Of a stretch of 64,000 bases of DNA, positions 54,001 to 64,000 are shown in pieces. Source of the DNA: Pterois miles (taxonomy: Eukaryota; Chordata; Actinopteri; Perciformes; Scorpaenidae); NCBI GenBank assembly GCA_947000775.1, contig CAMQGK010000439.1:186001-250000 (forward strand), in the 5' to 3' direction. The notes below the pieces were generated by a model. The model saw nothing but the letters and a program-made list of their open reading frames with translations, was not told where the DNA came from and did no database searches. How positions within the stretch are numbered: the stretch's first letter is position 1; the number at the start of each line of letters is the position of its first letter. The position numbers were made by a program, and so were the translations under genes.

Positions 54001-54889
54001 GACAAACTAAAAGAATGCAAAGTAACACAATGTGCCACAACACAAGGCAAAGTAACGCAACGCAAAGTAACGCAACGCAAAGTAACACGACGCAAAGTAA
54101 CACAACGCACTATAACAGAATGCAAAGTAACACAACGCAAAGTAACACAAGGCAAAGTAACGCAACGCAAAGTAACACAACGCAAAGTAACAACGCAAAG
54201 TAACACAACGCAAAGTAACGCAACACATTACGACACAAGGCAAAGTAACGCAACGCAAAGTAACGCAACGCAAAGTAACGCAACGCAGAGTAAAACAATG
54301 CAAAGTCACACAATGTTCTACAACAGAACGCAAAGTAACACAACGCAAAGTAACACAACGCAAAGTAACGCAACGCAAAGTAACGCAACGCAAAGTAACA
54401 CAACGCAAAGTAACGCAACTCAAACTAACGCAACGCAACGCACTACAAAACAAGGCAAAGTAACGCAACGCAAAGTAACGCAACGCAAAGTAACGCAACG
54501 CAAAGTAACGCAAAGTAACGCAACGCAAAGTAACACAACACAAAGTAAAACAACACAAATTAACACAAAACAAACTAAAACAACGCAAAGTAACACAACG
54601 TACTACAACATAATGCAAAGTAACAACGCAAAGTAACGCAACGCAAAGTAACGCAACGCAAAGTAAAGCAACGCAAAGTAACACAACGCAAAGTAACGCA
54701 ATGCAACGCACTACAACACAAGGCAAAGTAACACAACACAAAGTAAGACAACGCAAAGTAACAAAACGCAAAGTAACGCAACGCAAAGTAACTCAACGCA
54801 AAGTAACGCAAGGCAAAGTAACAAAACGCAAAGTAACACAACGCAAAGTAATACAACGCAAAGTAACGCAACGTAAAGTAACACAACGC
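51091..54889. repeat. Domain 6: mosaic of earlier cassettes
   Basis: No single unit covers this stretch. Parts resemble other places: about 51,280-51,750 matches 54,110-54,630 and 60,420-60,930; about 52,030-53,100 matches 61,150-62,200 at offsets of 9.05-9.13 kb; about 53,000-53,400 matches 58,800-59,150. Frequent features are GCACTTCAACACAAG monomers followed by GCCAAGTAAC or GCGAAGTAAC, and AAGGCAAAGCAACGC segments. No gene is seen. Confidence 0.7.
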
Positions 54890-57450
54890 ACTACAACACA
54901 AGGCAAAGCAACGCAGTGCAAAGTAACACAACGCAAAGTGACGCAACGCAAAGTAACACAATGCAAAGTAACACAACGCAAAGTAACACAACACAAAGTA
55001 ACACAACGCAAAGTAACACAACGCAAAGTAACACAACGCAAAGTAACACAACACAAAGTAATACAACCCAAAGTTACGCAACGCAAAGTAATACAACGCA
55101 AAGTAACACAATGCAAAGTGACGCAACGCAAAGTAACACAATGCAAAGTAACACAACGCAAAGTAACACAACACAAAGTAACACAACACAAAGTAACACA
55201 ACACAAAGTAACACAACACAAAGTAACGCAAAACAAACTAAAAAAACGCAAAGTAACACAACGTACTACAACACAATGCAAAGTAACAACGCAAATTAAC
55301 GCAACGCAAAGTAACGCAACGCAAAGTAACGCAACGCAAAGTAACACAACGCAAAGTAACAAAACGCAAAGTAACACAACGCAAAGTAACTCAACGCAAA
55401 GTAACGCAAGGCAAAGTAACAATACGCAAAGTAACACAACGCAAAGTAATACAACCCAAAGTAACGCAACGCAAAGTAAAACAACGCAAAGTAACACAAC
55501 GCAAAGTAACACAATGCAAAGTAACACAACGCAAAGTAACTCAACGCAAAGTAACGCAAGGCAAAGTAACAATACGCAAAGTAACACAACGCAAAGTAAT
55601 ACAACCCAAAGTAACGCAACGCAAAGTAAAACAACGCAAAGTAACACAACGCAAAGTAACACAATGCAAAGTAACACAACGCAAAGTAACACAACACTAA
55701 GTAACGCAAGACAAACTAAAACAACGCAAAGTAACACAACGTGCTATAACACAAGTCAAAGTAACGCAACGCAAAGTAACGCAACGCAAAGTAACACAAC
55801 GCAAAGTAACACAAGGCAAAGTAACACAACGCAAAGTAACACAATGCAAAGTAACACAATGCACTACAAATCAAGGCAAAGTAACGCAATGCAAAGTAAC
55901 ACAACGCAAAGTAACAAAACACAAAGTAACGCAATGGAAAGTAATGCAACGCAAAGTAACGCAATGCAAAGTAACACAACGCAAAGTAACAACGAAAAGG
56001 AACACAACGCAAAGTAACGCAACACATTACAACACAAGGCAAAATAACGCAATGCAAAGTAACGCAACGCAACGCAACGCAAAGTAACACAATGCAAAGT
56101 CACGCAATGTTCTACAACACAACGAAAAGTGACACAATGCAACGTAACAACGCAAAGTAACGCAACGCAAAGTCACACAACGCAAAGTAACACAACGCAA
56201 AGTAACGCAATGCAAAGTAACGCAACACAACGCACTATAACAGAATGCAAAGTAACGCAACGCAAACTAACGTAACGCAACGCAAAACAACACAAGGCAA
56301 AGTAACACAACGCAAAGTAACACAACGAAAAGTAACACAACGCAAAGTAATACAACCCAAACTAACGCAACGCAAAGTAACACAACGTACTACAACACAA
56401 TGCAAAGTAACAACGCAAAGTAACGCAACGCAAAGGAACACAACACAAAGTCACGCAACGCAAAGTAACGCAATGCAGAGTAACACAATGCAAAGTCACG
56501 CAATGTTCCACAACACAACGCAGAGTAACACAACGCAAAGTAACACAACGCAAAGTAACGCAACGCAAAGTAACACAACGCAAAGTAACGCAACGCAAAG
56601 TAACGCAACTCAAACTAACGCAACGCAACGCACTACAACACAAGGCAAAGTAACACAACGCAAAGTAACACAACGCAAAGTAACACAAGGCAAAGTAACA
56701 CAAGGCAAAGTAACAATGCAAAGTAACACAACGCACTACAAATCAAGGCAAAGTAACGCAACGCAAAGTAACAACGCAAAGTAACACAACTCAAAGTAAC
56801 ACAACACAAAGTAACGCAATGCAAAGTAATGCAACGCAAAGTAACACAACGCAAAGTAACACAACGCAAAGTAACGCAACGCAAAGTAATGCAACGTGCT
56901 ATAACACAAGGCAAAGTAACGCAACGCAAAGTAACACAACGCAAAGTAACGCAACGCAAAGTAACACAAAACAAAGTAACACAACACAAAGTAACGCAAA
57001 ACAAACTAAAACAACGCAAAGTAACACAACGTACTACAACACAATGCAAAGTAACAACGCAAAGTAACGCAACACAAAGTAACGCAACACAAAGTAACGC
57101 AACGCAAAGTAACGCAACGCAAAGTAAGACAACGCAAAGTAACGCAATGCAACGCACTACAACACAAGGCAAAGTAACACAAGGCAAAGTAACACAACGC
57201 AAAGTAACACAACGCAAAGTAACAAAACGCAAAGTAACGCAACGCAAAGTAACTCAACGCAAAGTAACGCAAGGCAAAGTAACAAAACGCAAAGTAACAC
57301 AACGCAAAGTAATACAACCCAAAGTAACGCAACGCAAAGTAACACAACGCAAAGTAACGCAACACATTACAACACAAGGCAAAGTAACGTAACGCAAAGT
57401 AACGCAACGCAAATTAACGCAACGCACTTCAACACAAGGCAAAGTAACAC
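54890..57450. repeat. HOR-C copy 3 (partial, about 2.6 kb)
   Basis: Third copy of HOR-C material: 54,916 corresponds to 48,926, 56,027 to 44,702, and 56,819 to 50,340 and 45,554. It keeps the 442 bp segment region of copy 1 only in part (for example it lacks the ATTACGACACAAG part near 45,150) and has a private 150 bp duplication near 55,391. It is embedded within HOR-D, so HOR-D formed after HOR-C. Confidence 0.78.
55391..55690. repeat. Tandem pair of 150-bp units
   Basis: Ten monomers starting at TCAACGCAAAG (55,391) recur from 55,541 in the same order, including the CAATACGC, AATACAACCC and GTAAAACAACGC variants. HOR-C copies 1 and 2 have one unit at this place (near 44,172 and 49,400), so this is a local doubling of copy 3. 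Confidence 0.85.
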
Positions 57451-60029
57451 AACGCCAAGTAACACAGCGCGAAGTAACACAAAGCAAAGTAACGCAAAGT
57501 AACGCAACGCAAAGTAACGCAACGCAAAGTAACGCAACGCAAAGTAACGCAACGCAACGCACTTCAACACAAGGCAAAGTAACACAACGCAAAGTAACAC
57601 AACGCAAAGTAAAACAACGCAAAGTAACACAACGCAAAGTAACACAACGCACTACAACACAAGGCAAAGCAACACAATGCAAAGTAACACAAAGCAAAGT
57701 AATGCAACGCAACGCACTACAACACAAGGCAAAGTAACACAACGCAAAGTAACACAACGCAAAGTAACGCAACGCACTACAACACAAGGCAAAGCAACGC
57801 AATGCAAAGTAACACAACACAAAGTAACGCAACGCAACGCACTACAACACAAGGCAAAGTAACACAACGCAAAGTAACGCAACGCACTACAACACAAGGC
57901 AAAGTAACGCAACGCAAAGTAACGCAACGCAAAGTAACCTAACGCAAAGTAACACAACGCAAAGTAACGCAACGCAAAGTAATGCAACGTGCTACAACAC
58001 AAGGCAAAGTAACGCAACGCAAAGTAACACAACGAAAAGTAATGCAACGCAAAGTAATGCAACGTGCTATAACACAAGGCAAAGTAACGCAACGCAAAGC
58101 AAAGCAACGCAACGCAAAGTAATGCAACATGCTATAACACAAGGCAAAGAAACGCAACGCAAAGTAACACAATGCAAAGTGACGCAATGTTCTACAACAC
58201 AACGCAAAGTAACACAACACGAAGTAACGCAACGCAAAGTAACGCAATGCAAAGTAACACAACGCAAAGTAACACAAGAAATTACAACACAAGGCAAAGT
58301 AACGCAACGCAAAGTAACGCAACGCAAAGTAACACAAGGCAAAGTAACATAACGCAAAGTAACAAAACGCAAAGTAACGCAACGTAAAGTAACGCAAGGC
58401 AAAGTAACGAAAGGCAAAGTAACACAACGCAAAGTAATACAACCCAAAGTAACGCAACGCAAAGTAACACAATGCAAAGTAACACAACGCAAAGTAACAA
58501 AATGCAAAGTAACACAACACAAAGTCACGCAAGACAAACTAAAAGAATGCAAAGTAACACAATGTGCCACAACACAAGGCAAAGTAACGCAATGCAAAGT
58601 AACGCAACGCAAAGTAACGCAACGCAAAGTAACACAACGCAAAGTAACGCAATGCAACGCACTACAACACAAGGCAAAGTAACACAACACAAAGTAACAC
58701 AACGCAAAGTAACAAAACGCAAAGTAACGCAACGCAAAGTAACTCAACGCAAAGTAACGCAAGGCAAAGTAACACAACACAAAGGAACGCAATGCAACGC
58801 ACTACAACACAAGGCAAAGTAACACAACACAAAGTAACACAACGCAAAGTAACACAACGCAAAGTAATACAACCCAAACTAACGCAACGCAAAGTAACAC
58901 AACGTACTACAACACAATGCAAAGTAACAACGCAAAGTAACGCAACGCAAAGGAACAGAACACAAAGTAACACAACACAAAGTAACGCAAAACAAACTAA
59001 AACAACGCAAAGTAACACAACGTACTACAACACAACGCAAAGTAACGCAACGCAAAGTAACGCAACGCACTTCAACACAAGGCAAAGTAACGCAACGCCA
59101 AGTAACGCAACGCGAAGTAACGCAAAGCAAAGTAACGCAACGCAAAGTAACGCAACGCAAAGTAACACAACGCAAAGTAACACAACGCAAAGTAACACAA
59201 CGCAAAGTAACACAACGCAAAGTAACACAACGTAAAGTAACACAACGCACTACAACACAAGGCAAAGCAACGCAATGCAAAGTAACACAACGCAAAGTAA
59301 TGCAACGCAACGCACTACAACACAAGGCAAGGTAACACAACGCAAAGTAACGCAACGCACCACAACACAAGGCAAAGCAACGCAATGCAAAGCAACGCAA
59401 TGCAAAGTAACACAACACAAAGTAACGCAACGCACTACAACACAAGGCAAAGTAACACAACGCAATGTAACGCAACGCACTACAACACAAGGCAAAGTAA
59501 CGCAACGCAAAGTAACGCAACGCAAAGTAACCTAACGCAAAGTAACACAACGCAAAGTAACGCAACGCAAAGTAATGCAACGTGCTACAACACAAGGCAA
59601 AGTAACGCAACGCAAAGTAACACAACGCAAAGTAACACAACGCAAAGCAACGCAACACAAAGTAATGCAACATGCTATAACACAAGGCAAAGAAACGCAA
59701 CGCAAAGTAACACAATGCAAAGTGACGCAATGTTCTACAACACAACGCAAAGTAACACAACGCGAAGTAACGCAACGCAAAGTAACACAAGGCAAAGTAA
59801 CACAACGCAAAGTAACACAAGAAATTACAACACAAGGCAAAGTAACACAACGCAAAGTAACACAACGCAAAGTAACACAACGCAAAGTAACACAACGCAA
59901 AGTAACAAAACTCAAAGTAACGCATTGCAAGGCAAAGTAACGCAAGGCAAAGTAACACAACGCCAAGTAACACAACGCCAAGTAACACAAAGCAAAGTAA
60001 CGCAACACAAAGTAACACAACGCATCGCA
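57451..60029. repeat. Domain 7: mosaic with GGCAAAGCAACGC cassettes
   Basis: Cassettes here are shared with 52.5-53.8 kb and 61.6-62.6 kb: GCACTTCAACACAAG runs, GCACTACAACACAAG followed by GCAAAGCAACGCAATGC, the GTGCTACAAC / GTGCTATAAC pair near 57,990-58,080, and AAGAAATTACAAC near 58,270 and 59,820. The order differs at each place. No gene is seen. Confidence 0.7.
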
Positions 60030-61165
60030 CTACAACACAAGGCAAAGCAACGCAATGCAAAGTAACACAACGCAAAGTAATGCAACGCAACGCACTACAA
60101 CACAAGGCAAAGTAACACAACGCAAAGTAACGCAACGCACTACAACACAAGGCAAAGTAACGCAACGCAAAGTAATGCAACGCAAAGTACCGCAACGCAA
60201 AGTAATGCAACCCAAAGTAACGCAACGCAAAGTAACACAACGCAAAGTAACACAATGCAAAGTAACACAACGCAAAGTAACAAAATGCAAAGTAACACAA
60301 CACAAAGTAACGCAAGACAAACTAAAAGAATGCAAAGTAACACAATGTGCCACAACACAAGGCAAAGTAACGCAAAGTAACGCAACGCAAAGTAACACGA
60401 CGCAAAGTAACACAACGCACTATAACAGAATGCAAAGTAACACAACGCAAAGTAACACAAGGCAAAGTAACGCAACGCAAAGTAACACAACGCAAAGTAA
60501 CAACGCAAAGTAACACAACGCAAAGTAACGCAACACATTACGACACAAGGCAAAGTAACGCAACGCAAAGTAACGCAACGCAAAGTAACGCAACGCAGAG
60601 TAAAACAATGCAAAGTCACACAATGTTCTACAACAGAACGCAAAGTAACACAACGCAAAGTAACACAACGCAAAGTAACGCAACGCAAAGTAACGCAACG
60701 CAAAGTAACACAACGCAAAGTAACGCAACTCAAACTAACGCAACGCAACGCACTACAAAACAAGGCAAAGTAACGCAACGCAAAGTAACGCAACGCAAAG
60801 TAACGCAACGCAAAGTAACGCAAAGTAACGCAACGCAAAGTAACACAACACAAAGTAAAACAACACAAATTAACACAAAACAAACTAAAACAACGCAAAG
60901 TAACACAACGTACTACAACATAATGCAAAGTATAACGCAAAGTAACGCAACGCAAAGTAACGCAACGCAAAGTAAAGCAACGCAAAGTAACACAACGCAA
61001 AGTAACGCAATGCAACGCACTACAACACAAGGCAAAGTAACACAACACAAAGTAAGACAACGCAAAGTAACAAAACGCAAAGTAACGCAACGCAAAGTAA
61101 CTCAACGCAAAGTAACGCAAGGCAAAGTAACAAAACGCAAAGTAACACAACGCAAAGTAATACAA
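60030..61165. repeat. HOR-D copy 2 (partial, about 1.1 kb)
   Basis: Matches 53,715-54,855 at an offset of 6,310-6,315 bp, including GTACCGCAAC, GTGCCACAAC, the 10-bp GCAAAGTAAC monomer at about 60,815 and ACATAATGC near 60,914. Near 60,928 it reads GTATAACGC where copy 1 reads GTAACAACGC, a small internal change. The match ends near 61,165. Confidence 0.78.
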
Positions 61166-64000
61166 CCCAAAGTAACGCAACGCAAAGTAACACAACGCAA
61201 AGTAACACAATGCAAAGTAACGCAACACATTACAACACAAGGCAAAGTAACGTAACGCAAAGTAACGCAACGCAAAGTAACGCAACGCAAAGTAACGCAA
61301 CGCAAAGTAACACAATGCAAAGTAACACAACGCAAAGTCACACAATGCACAGTAACACAACACAAAGTAACACAACACAAAGTAACGCAAAACAAACTAA
61401 AACAACGCAAAGTAACACAACGTACTACAACACAATGCAAAGTAACAACGCAAAGTAACGCAACGCAAAGTAACGCAACGCAAAGTAACACAAGGCAAAG
61501 TAACGTAACGCAAAGTAACGCAATGCAAAGTAACGCAACGCAAAGTAATGCAACGCAAAGTAACACAATGAAAAGTCACGCAATGTTCTACAACACAACG
61601 CAAAGTAACACAACGCAAAGTAAAGCAACGCACTTCAACACAAGGCAAAGTAACACAACGCCAAGTAACACAACGCCAAGTAACACAAAGCAAAGTAACG
61701 CAACACAAAGTAACACAACGCAACGCACTTCAACACAAGGCAAAGTAACACAACGCAAAGTAACACAACGCAAAGTAACACAACGTAAAGTAACACAACG
61801 CACTACAACACAAGGCAAAGCAACGCAATGCAAAGTAACACAACGCAAAGTAACGCAACGCAACGCACTACAACACAAGGCAAAGTAACACAACGCAAAG
61901 TAACGCAACGCACTACAACACAAGGCAAAGTAACGCAACGCAAAGTAACGCAACTCAAAGTAACCTAACGCAAAGTAACACAACGCAAAGTAACGCAACA
62001 CAAAGTAATGCAACGTGCTACAACACAAGGCAAAGTAACGCAACGCAAAGTAACACAACGCAAAGTAACGCAACGCAAAGTAATGCAACGTGCTATAACA
62101 CAAGGCAAAGTAACGCAACGCAAAGCAAAGCAACGCAACGCAAAGTAATGCAACATGCTATAACACAAGGCAAAGTAACGCAACGCAAAGTAACACAATG
62201 CAAAGTGACGCAATGTTCTACAACACAACGCAAAGTAACACAACGCGAAGTAACGCAACGCAAAGTAAAACAACGCAAAGTAACACAACGCAAAGTAACG
62301 CAAGAAATTACAACACAAGGCAAAATAACGCAAAGCGAAGTAACGCAACGCAAAGTAACACAAGGCAAAGTAACACAACGCAAAGTAACAAAATGCAAAG
62401 TAACGCAACGCAACGTAACGCAAGGCAAAGTAACGCAAGGCAAAGTAACACAACGCAAAGTAATACAACCCAAAGTAACGCAAAGCAAAGTAACACAACG
62501 CAAAGTAACACAATGCAAATAACACAACGCAAAGTAACAAAATGCAAAGTAACACAGCACAAAGTAACGCAAGACAAACTAAAACAATGCAAAGTAACAC
62601 AATGTGCTACAACACAAGGCAAAGTAACGCAACGCAAAGTAACGCAACGCAAAGTAACACAACGCAAAGTAACACAACGCACTATAACAGAATGCAAAGT
62701 AACACAACGCAAAGTAACACAAGGCAAAGTAACGCAACGCAAAGTAACAAAACGCAAAGTAACAACGCAAAGTAACACCACGCAAAGTAACACCACGCAA
62801 AGTAACACCACGCAAAGTAACGCAACACATTACGACACAAAGCAAAGTAACGCAACGCAAAGTAACGCAACGCAAAGTAACGCAACGCAAAGTAACGCAA
62901 CGCAAAGTAACACAAAACAAAGTAACACAAAACAAACTAAAACAACGCAAAGTAACACAACGTACTACAACACAATGCAAAGTAACAACGCAAAGTAACG
63001 CAACGAATAGTAACGCAACGCAAAGTAACGCAATGCAAAGTAACACAACGCAAAGTAACGCAATGCAACGCACTACAACACAAGGCAAAGTAACACAACA
63101 CAAAGTAACACAACGCAAAGTAACAAAACGCAAAGTAACGCAACGCAAAGTAACGCAAGGCAAAGTAACAAAACGCAAAGTAACACAACGCAAAGTAATA
63201 CAACCCAAAGTAACGCAACGTAAAGTAACACAACGCAAAGTAACACAACGCAAAGTAACGCAACACATTACAAGACAAGGCAAAGTAACGTAACGCAAAG
63301 TAACGCAATGCAAATTAATGCAATGCAAAGTAACGCAACGCAAAGTAACACAACGTACTACATCACAATGTAAAGTAACAACGCAAAGTAACGCAACGCA
63401 AAGTAACGCAACGCAAAGTAACACAACGCAAAGTAACGCAATGCAACGCACTACAACACAAGGCAAAGTAACACAACGCAAAGTAACACAACGCAAAATA
63501 ACAAAACGCAAAGTAACGCAACGCAAAGTAACTCAACGCAAAGTAACGCAAGGCAAAGTAACACAACACAAAGTAACGCAATGCAACGCACTACAACACA
63601 AGGCAAAGTAACACAACGCAAAGTAACACAACGCAAAGTCACACAACGCAAAGTAACACAACGCAAAGTAATTCAATGCAAAGTAACACAACGTACTACA
63701 ACACAATGCAAAGAAACAACGCAAAGTAACGCAAAACAAACTAAAACAACGCAAAGTAACACAACGTACTACAACACAACGCAAAGTAACACAAGGCAAA
63801 GTAAGACAACGCAAAGTAACACAATGCAAAGTAACACAATGCACTACAAATCAAGGCAAAGTAACGCAACGCAAAGTAACACAACGCAAAGTAACACAAC
63901 GCAAAGTAACGCAACACAAAGTAACGCAACACAAAGTAACACAACACAAAGTAACGCAATGGAAAATAACGCAATGCAAAGTAACACAACGCAAAGTAAC
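61166..64000. repeat. Domain 8: mosaic array to the right end
   Basis: About 61,166-62,200 follows 52,030-53,100 at an offset of about 9.1 kb. Later parts combine the GTACTAC plus 13-bp cassette (62,960 and 63,700), three GTAACACCACGC monomers near 62,775-62,815 that I did not see elsewhere, a shortened CAAATAACAC site near 62,517 and TACATCACAATG near 63,360. The last 300 bp are ordinary monomers and the array continues past the window. No gene is seen. Confidence 0.72.

Larger units (their letters stand above)
53715..60029. repeat. HOR-D copy 1 (about 6.31 kb)
   Basis: Sites from 53,715 to about 54,855 recur 6,315, then 6,310 bp downstream (for example 54,110-54,418 against 60,420-60,728). 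This defines a 6.31 kb unit that contains the third HOR-C copy. The repeated part includes GTACCGCAAC, AAAAGAATGC, GTGCCACAACACAAG and GTAACGCAAAGTAACGC (a 10-bp monomer) variants, which make the match unambiguous. Confidence 0.75.
1..64000. repeat. 15-bp tandem minisatellite/satellite array filling the window
   Basis: The whole window is built of 15-bp units with + strand consensus GCAAAGTAACGCAAC or GCAAAGTAACACAAC. The same unit is present at base 1 and at base 64,000, so the array is longer than the window. Substitutions are common, but length changes are almost all multiples of 5 or 15 bp, plus a recurrent 13-bp unit and rare 1-bp indels. No stretch longer than a few dozen bases departs from the pattern, so there is no unique sequence in which a gene, tRNA, promoter or mobile element could sit. 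By family, this is non-coding satellite DNA that changes by unequal exchange and segmental amplification. Chromosomal position and species are not shown by the sequence. An expressed satellite RNA cannot be excluded. Confidence 0.97.

Noticed and set aside
1..64000. CRISPR array
   Set aside because: Units are contiguous 15-mers with no unique spacers, no 23-50 bp direct repeats and no cas genes.
1..64000. CENP-B box or known centromeric alpha-satellite
   Set aside because: No 17-bp CENP-B-like motif and no 171-bp monomer; the basic unit is 15 bp. Centromere function cannot be argued from this sequence.
1..64000. Regular nucleosome-length spacing of the divergent monomers
   Set aside because: Spacings between them vary widely (about 15-400 bp by inspection) with no steady period near 150-200 bp.
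1..64000. Bacterial or phage origin of the window
   Set aside because: There is no coding sequence with varied amino-acid content in 64 kb, no ribosome binding sites linked to real genes and no RNA genes; such a long pure minisatellite fits a eukaryotic genome.

Overview
The window is a single, uninterrupted tandem-repeat array (minisatellite/satellite DNA) running off both ends. I see no gene, RNA gene, transposon or other single-copy sequence in any stretch of it. The basic unit is 15 bp, GCAAAGTAAC(G/A)CAAC on the + strand, about 4,260 monomers. The monomer is itself three related 5-mers (GCAAA, GTAAC, GCAAC). About half of the + strand is A, about a quarter C, and G and T are scarce, so the - strand is G/T-rich throughout. 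These proportions are estimated by eye.

This points to a eukaryotic nuclear genome, in a heterochromatic, pericentromeric, subtelomeric or other satellite block. The commonest monomer variants are CG to CA and CG to TG changes at the pentamer junctions, as expected from a CpG-methylating lineage such as a vertebrate or plant. The species cannot be named from the sequence.

The 15-mers are arranged in long higher-order repeats (HORs). (1) 1-2,478: mixed monomers with a duplicated block of about 0.6-0.7 kb. (2) 2,479-4,080: short mosaic blocks. (3) 4,081-16,545: HOR-A, three tandem copies of a 4.31 kb unit, the third truncated on the right and slightly expanded inside. (4) 16,546-21,875: a different monomer mix, with a repeated unit of about 1.5 kb. 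(5) 21,876-about 43,050: HOR-B, a 9.37-9.48 kb unit in two full copies and one partial copy; long parts look identical 9,483 bp apart, and each copy contains nested duplications of about 1.96 kb and 0.9 kb. (6) About 42,066-51,090: HOR-C, a 5.24 kb unit, with a third partial copy at about 54,890-57,450. (7) About 51,090-64,000: mosaic of the earlier building blocks with a 6.31 kb repeat (HOR-D).

Divergent 15-mers (GCACTACAACACAAG and relatives) and a 13-bp short unit (GCAAAGTAACAAC) are scattered through the array and act as domain markers. One marker set dominates HOR-A, another dominates 16.5-43 kb, and both are mixed after about 43.7 kb.

Because 15 is a multiple of three, and the usual monomer has no stop codon in two + frames and all three - frames, hundreds of long repetitive reading frames appear (up to 890 codons). 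They are by-products of the repeat and are not annotated as genes.
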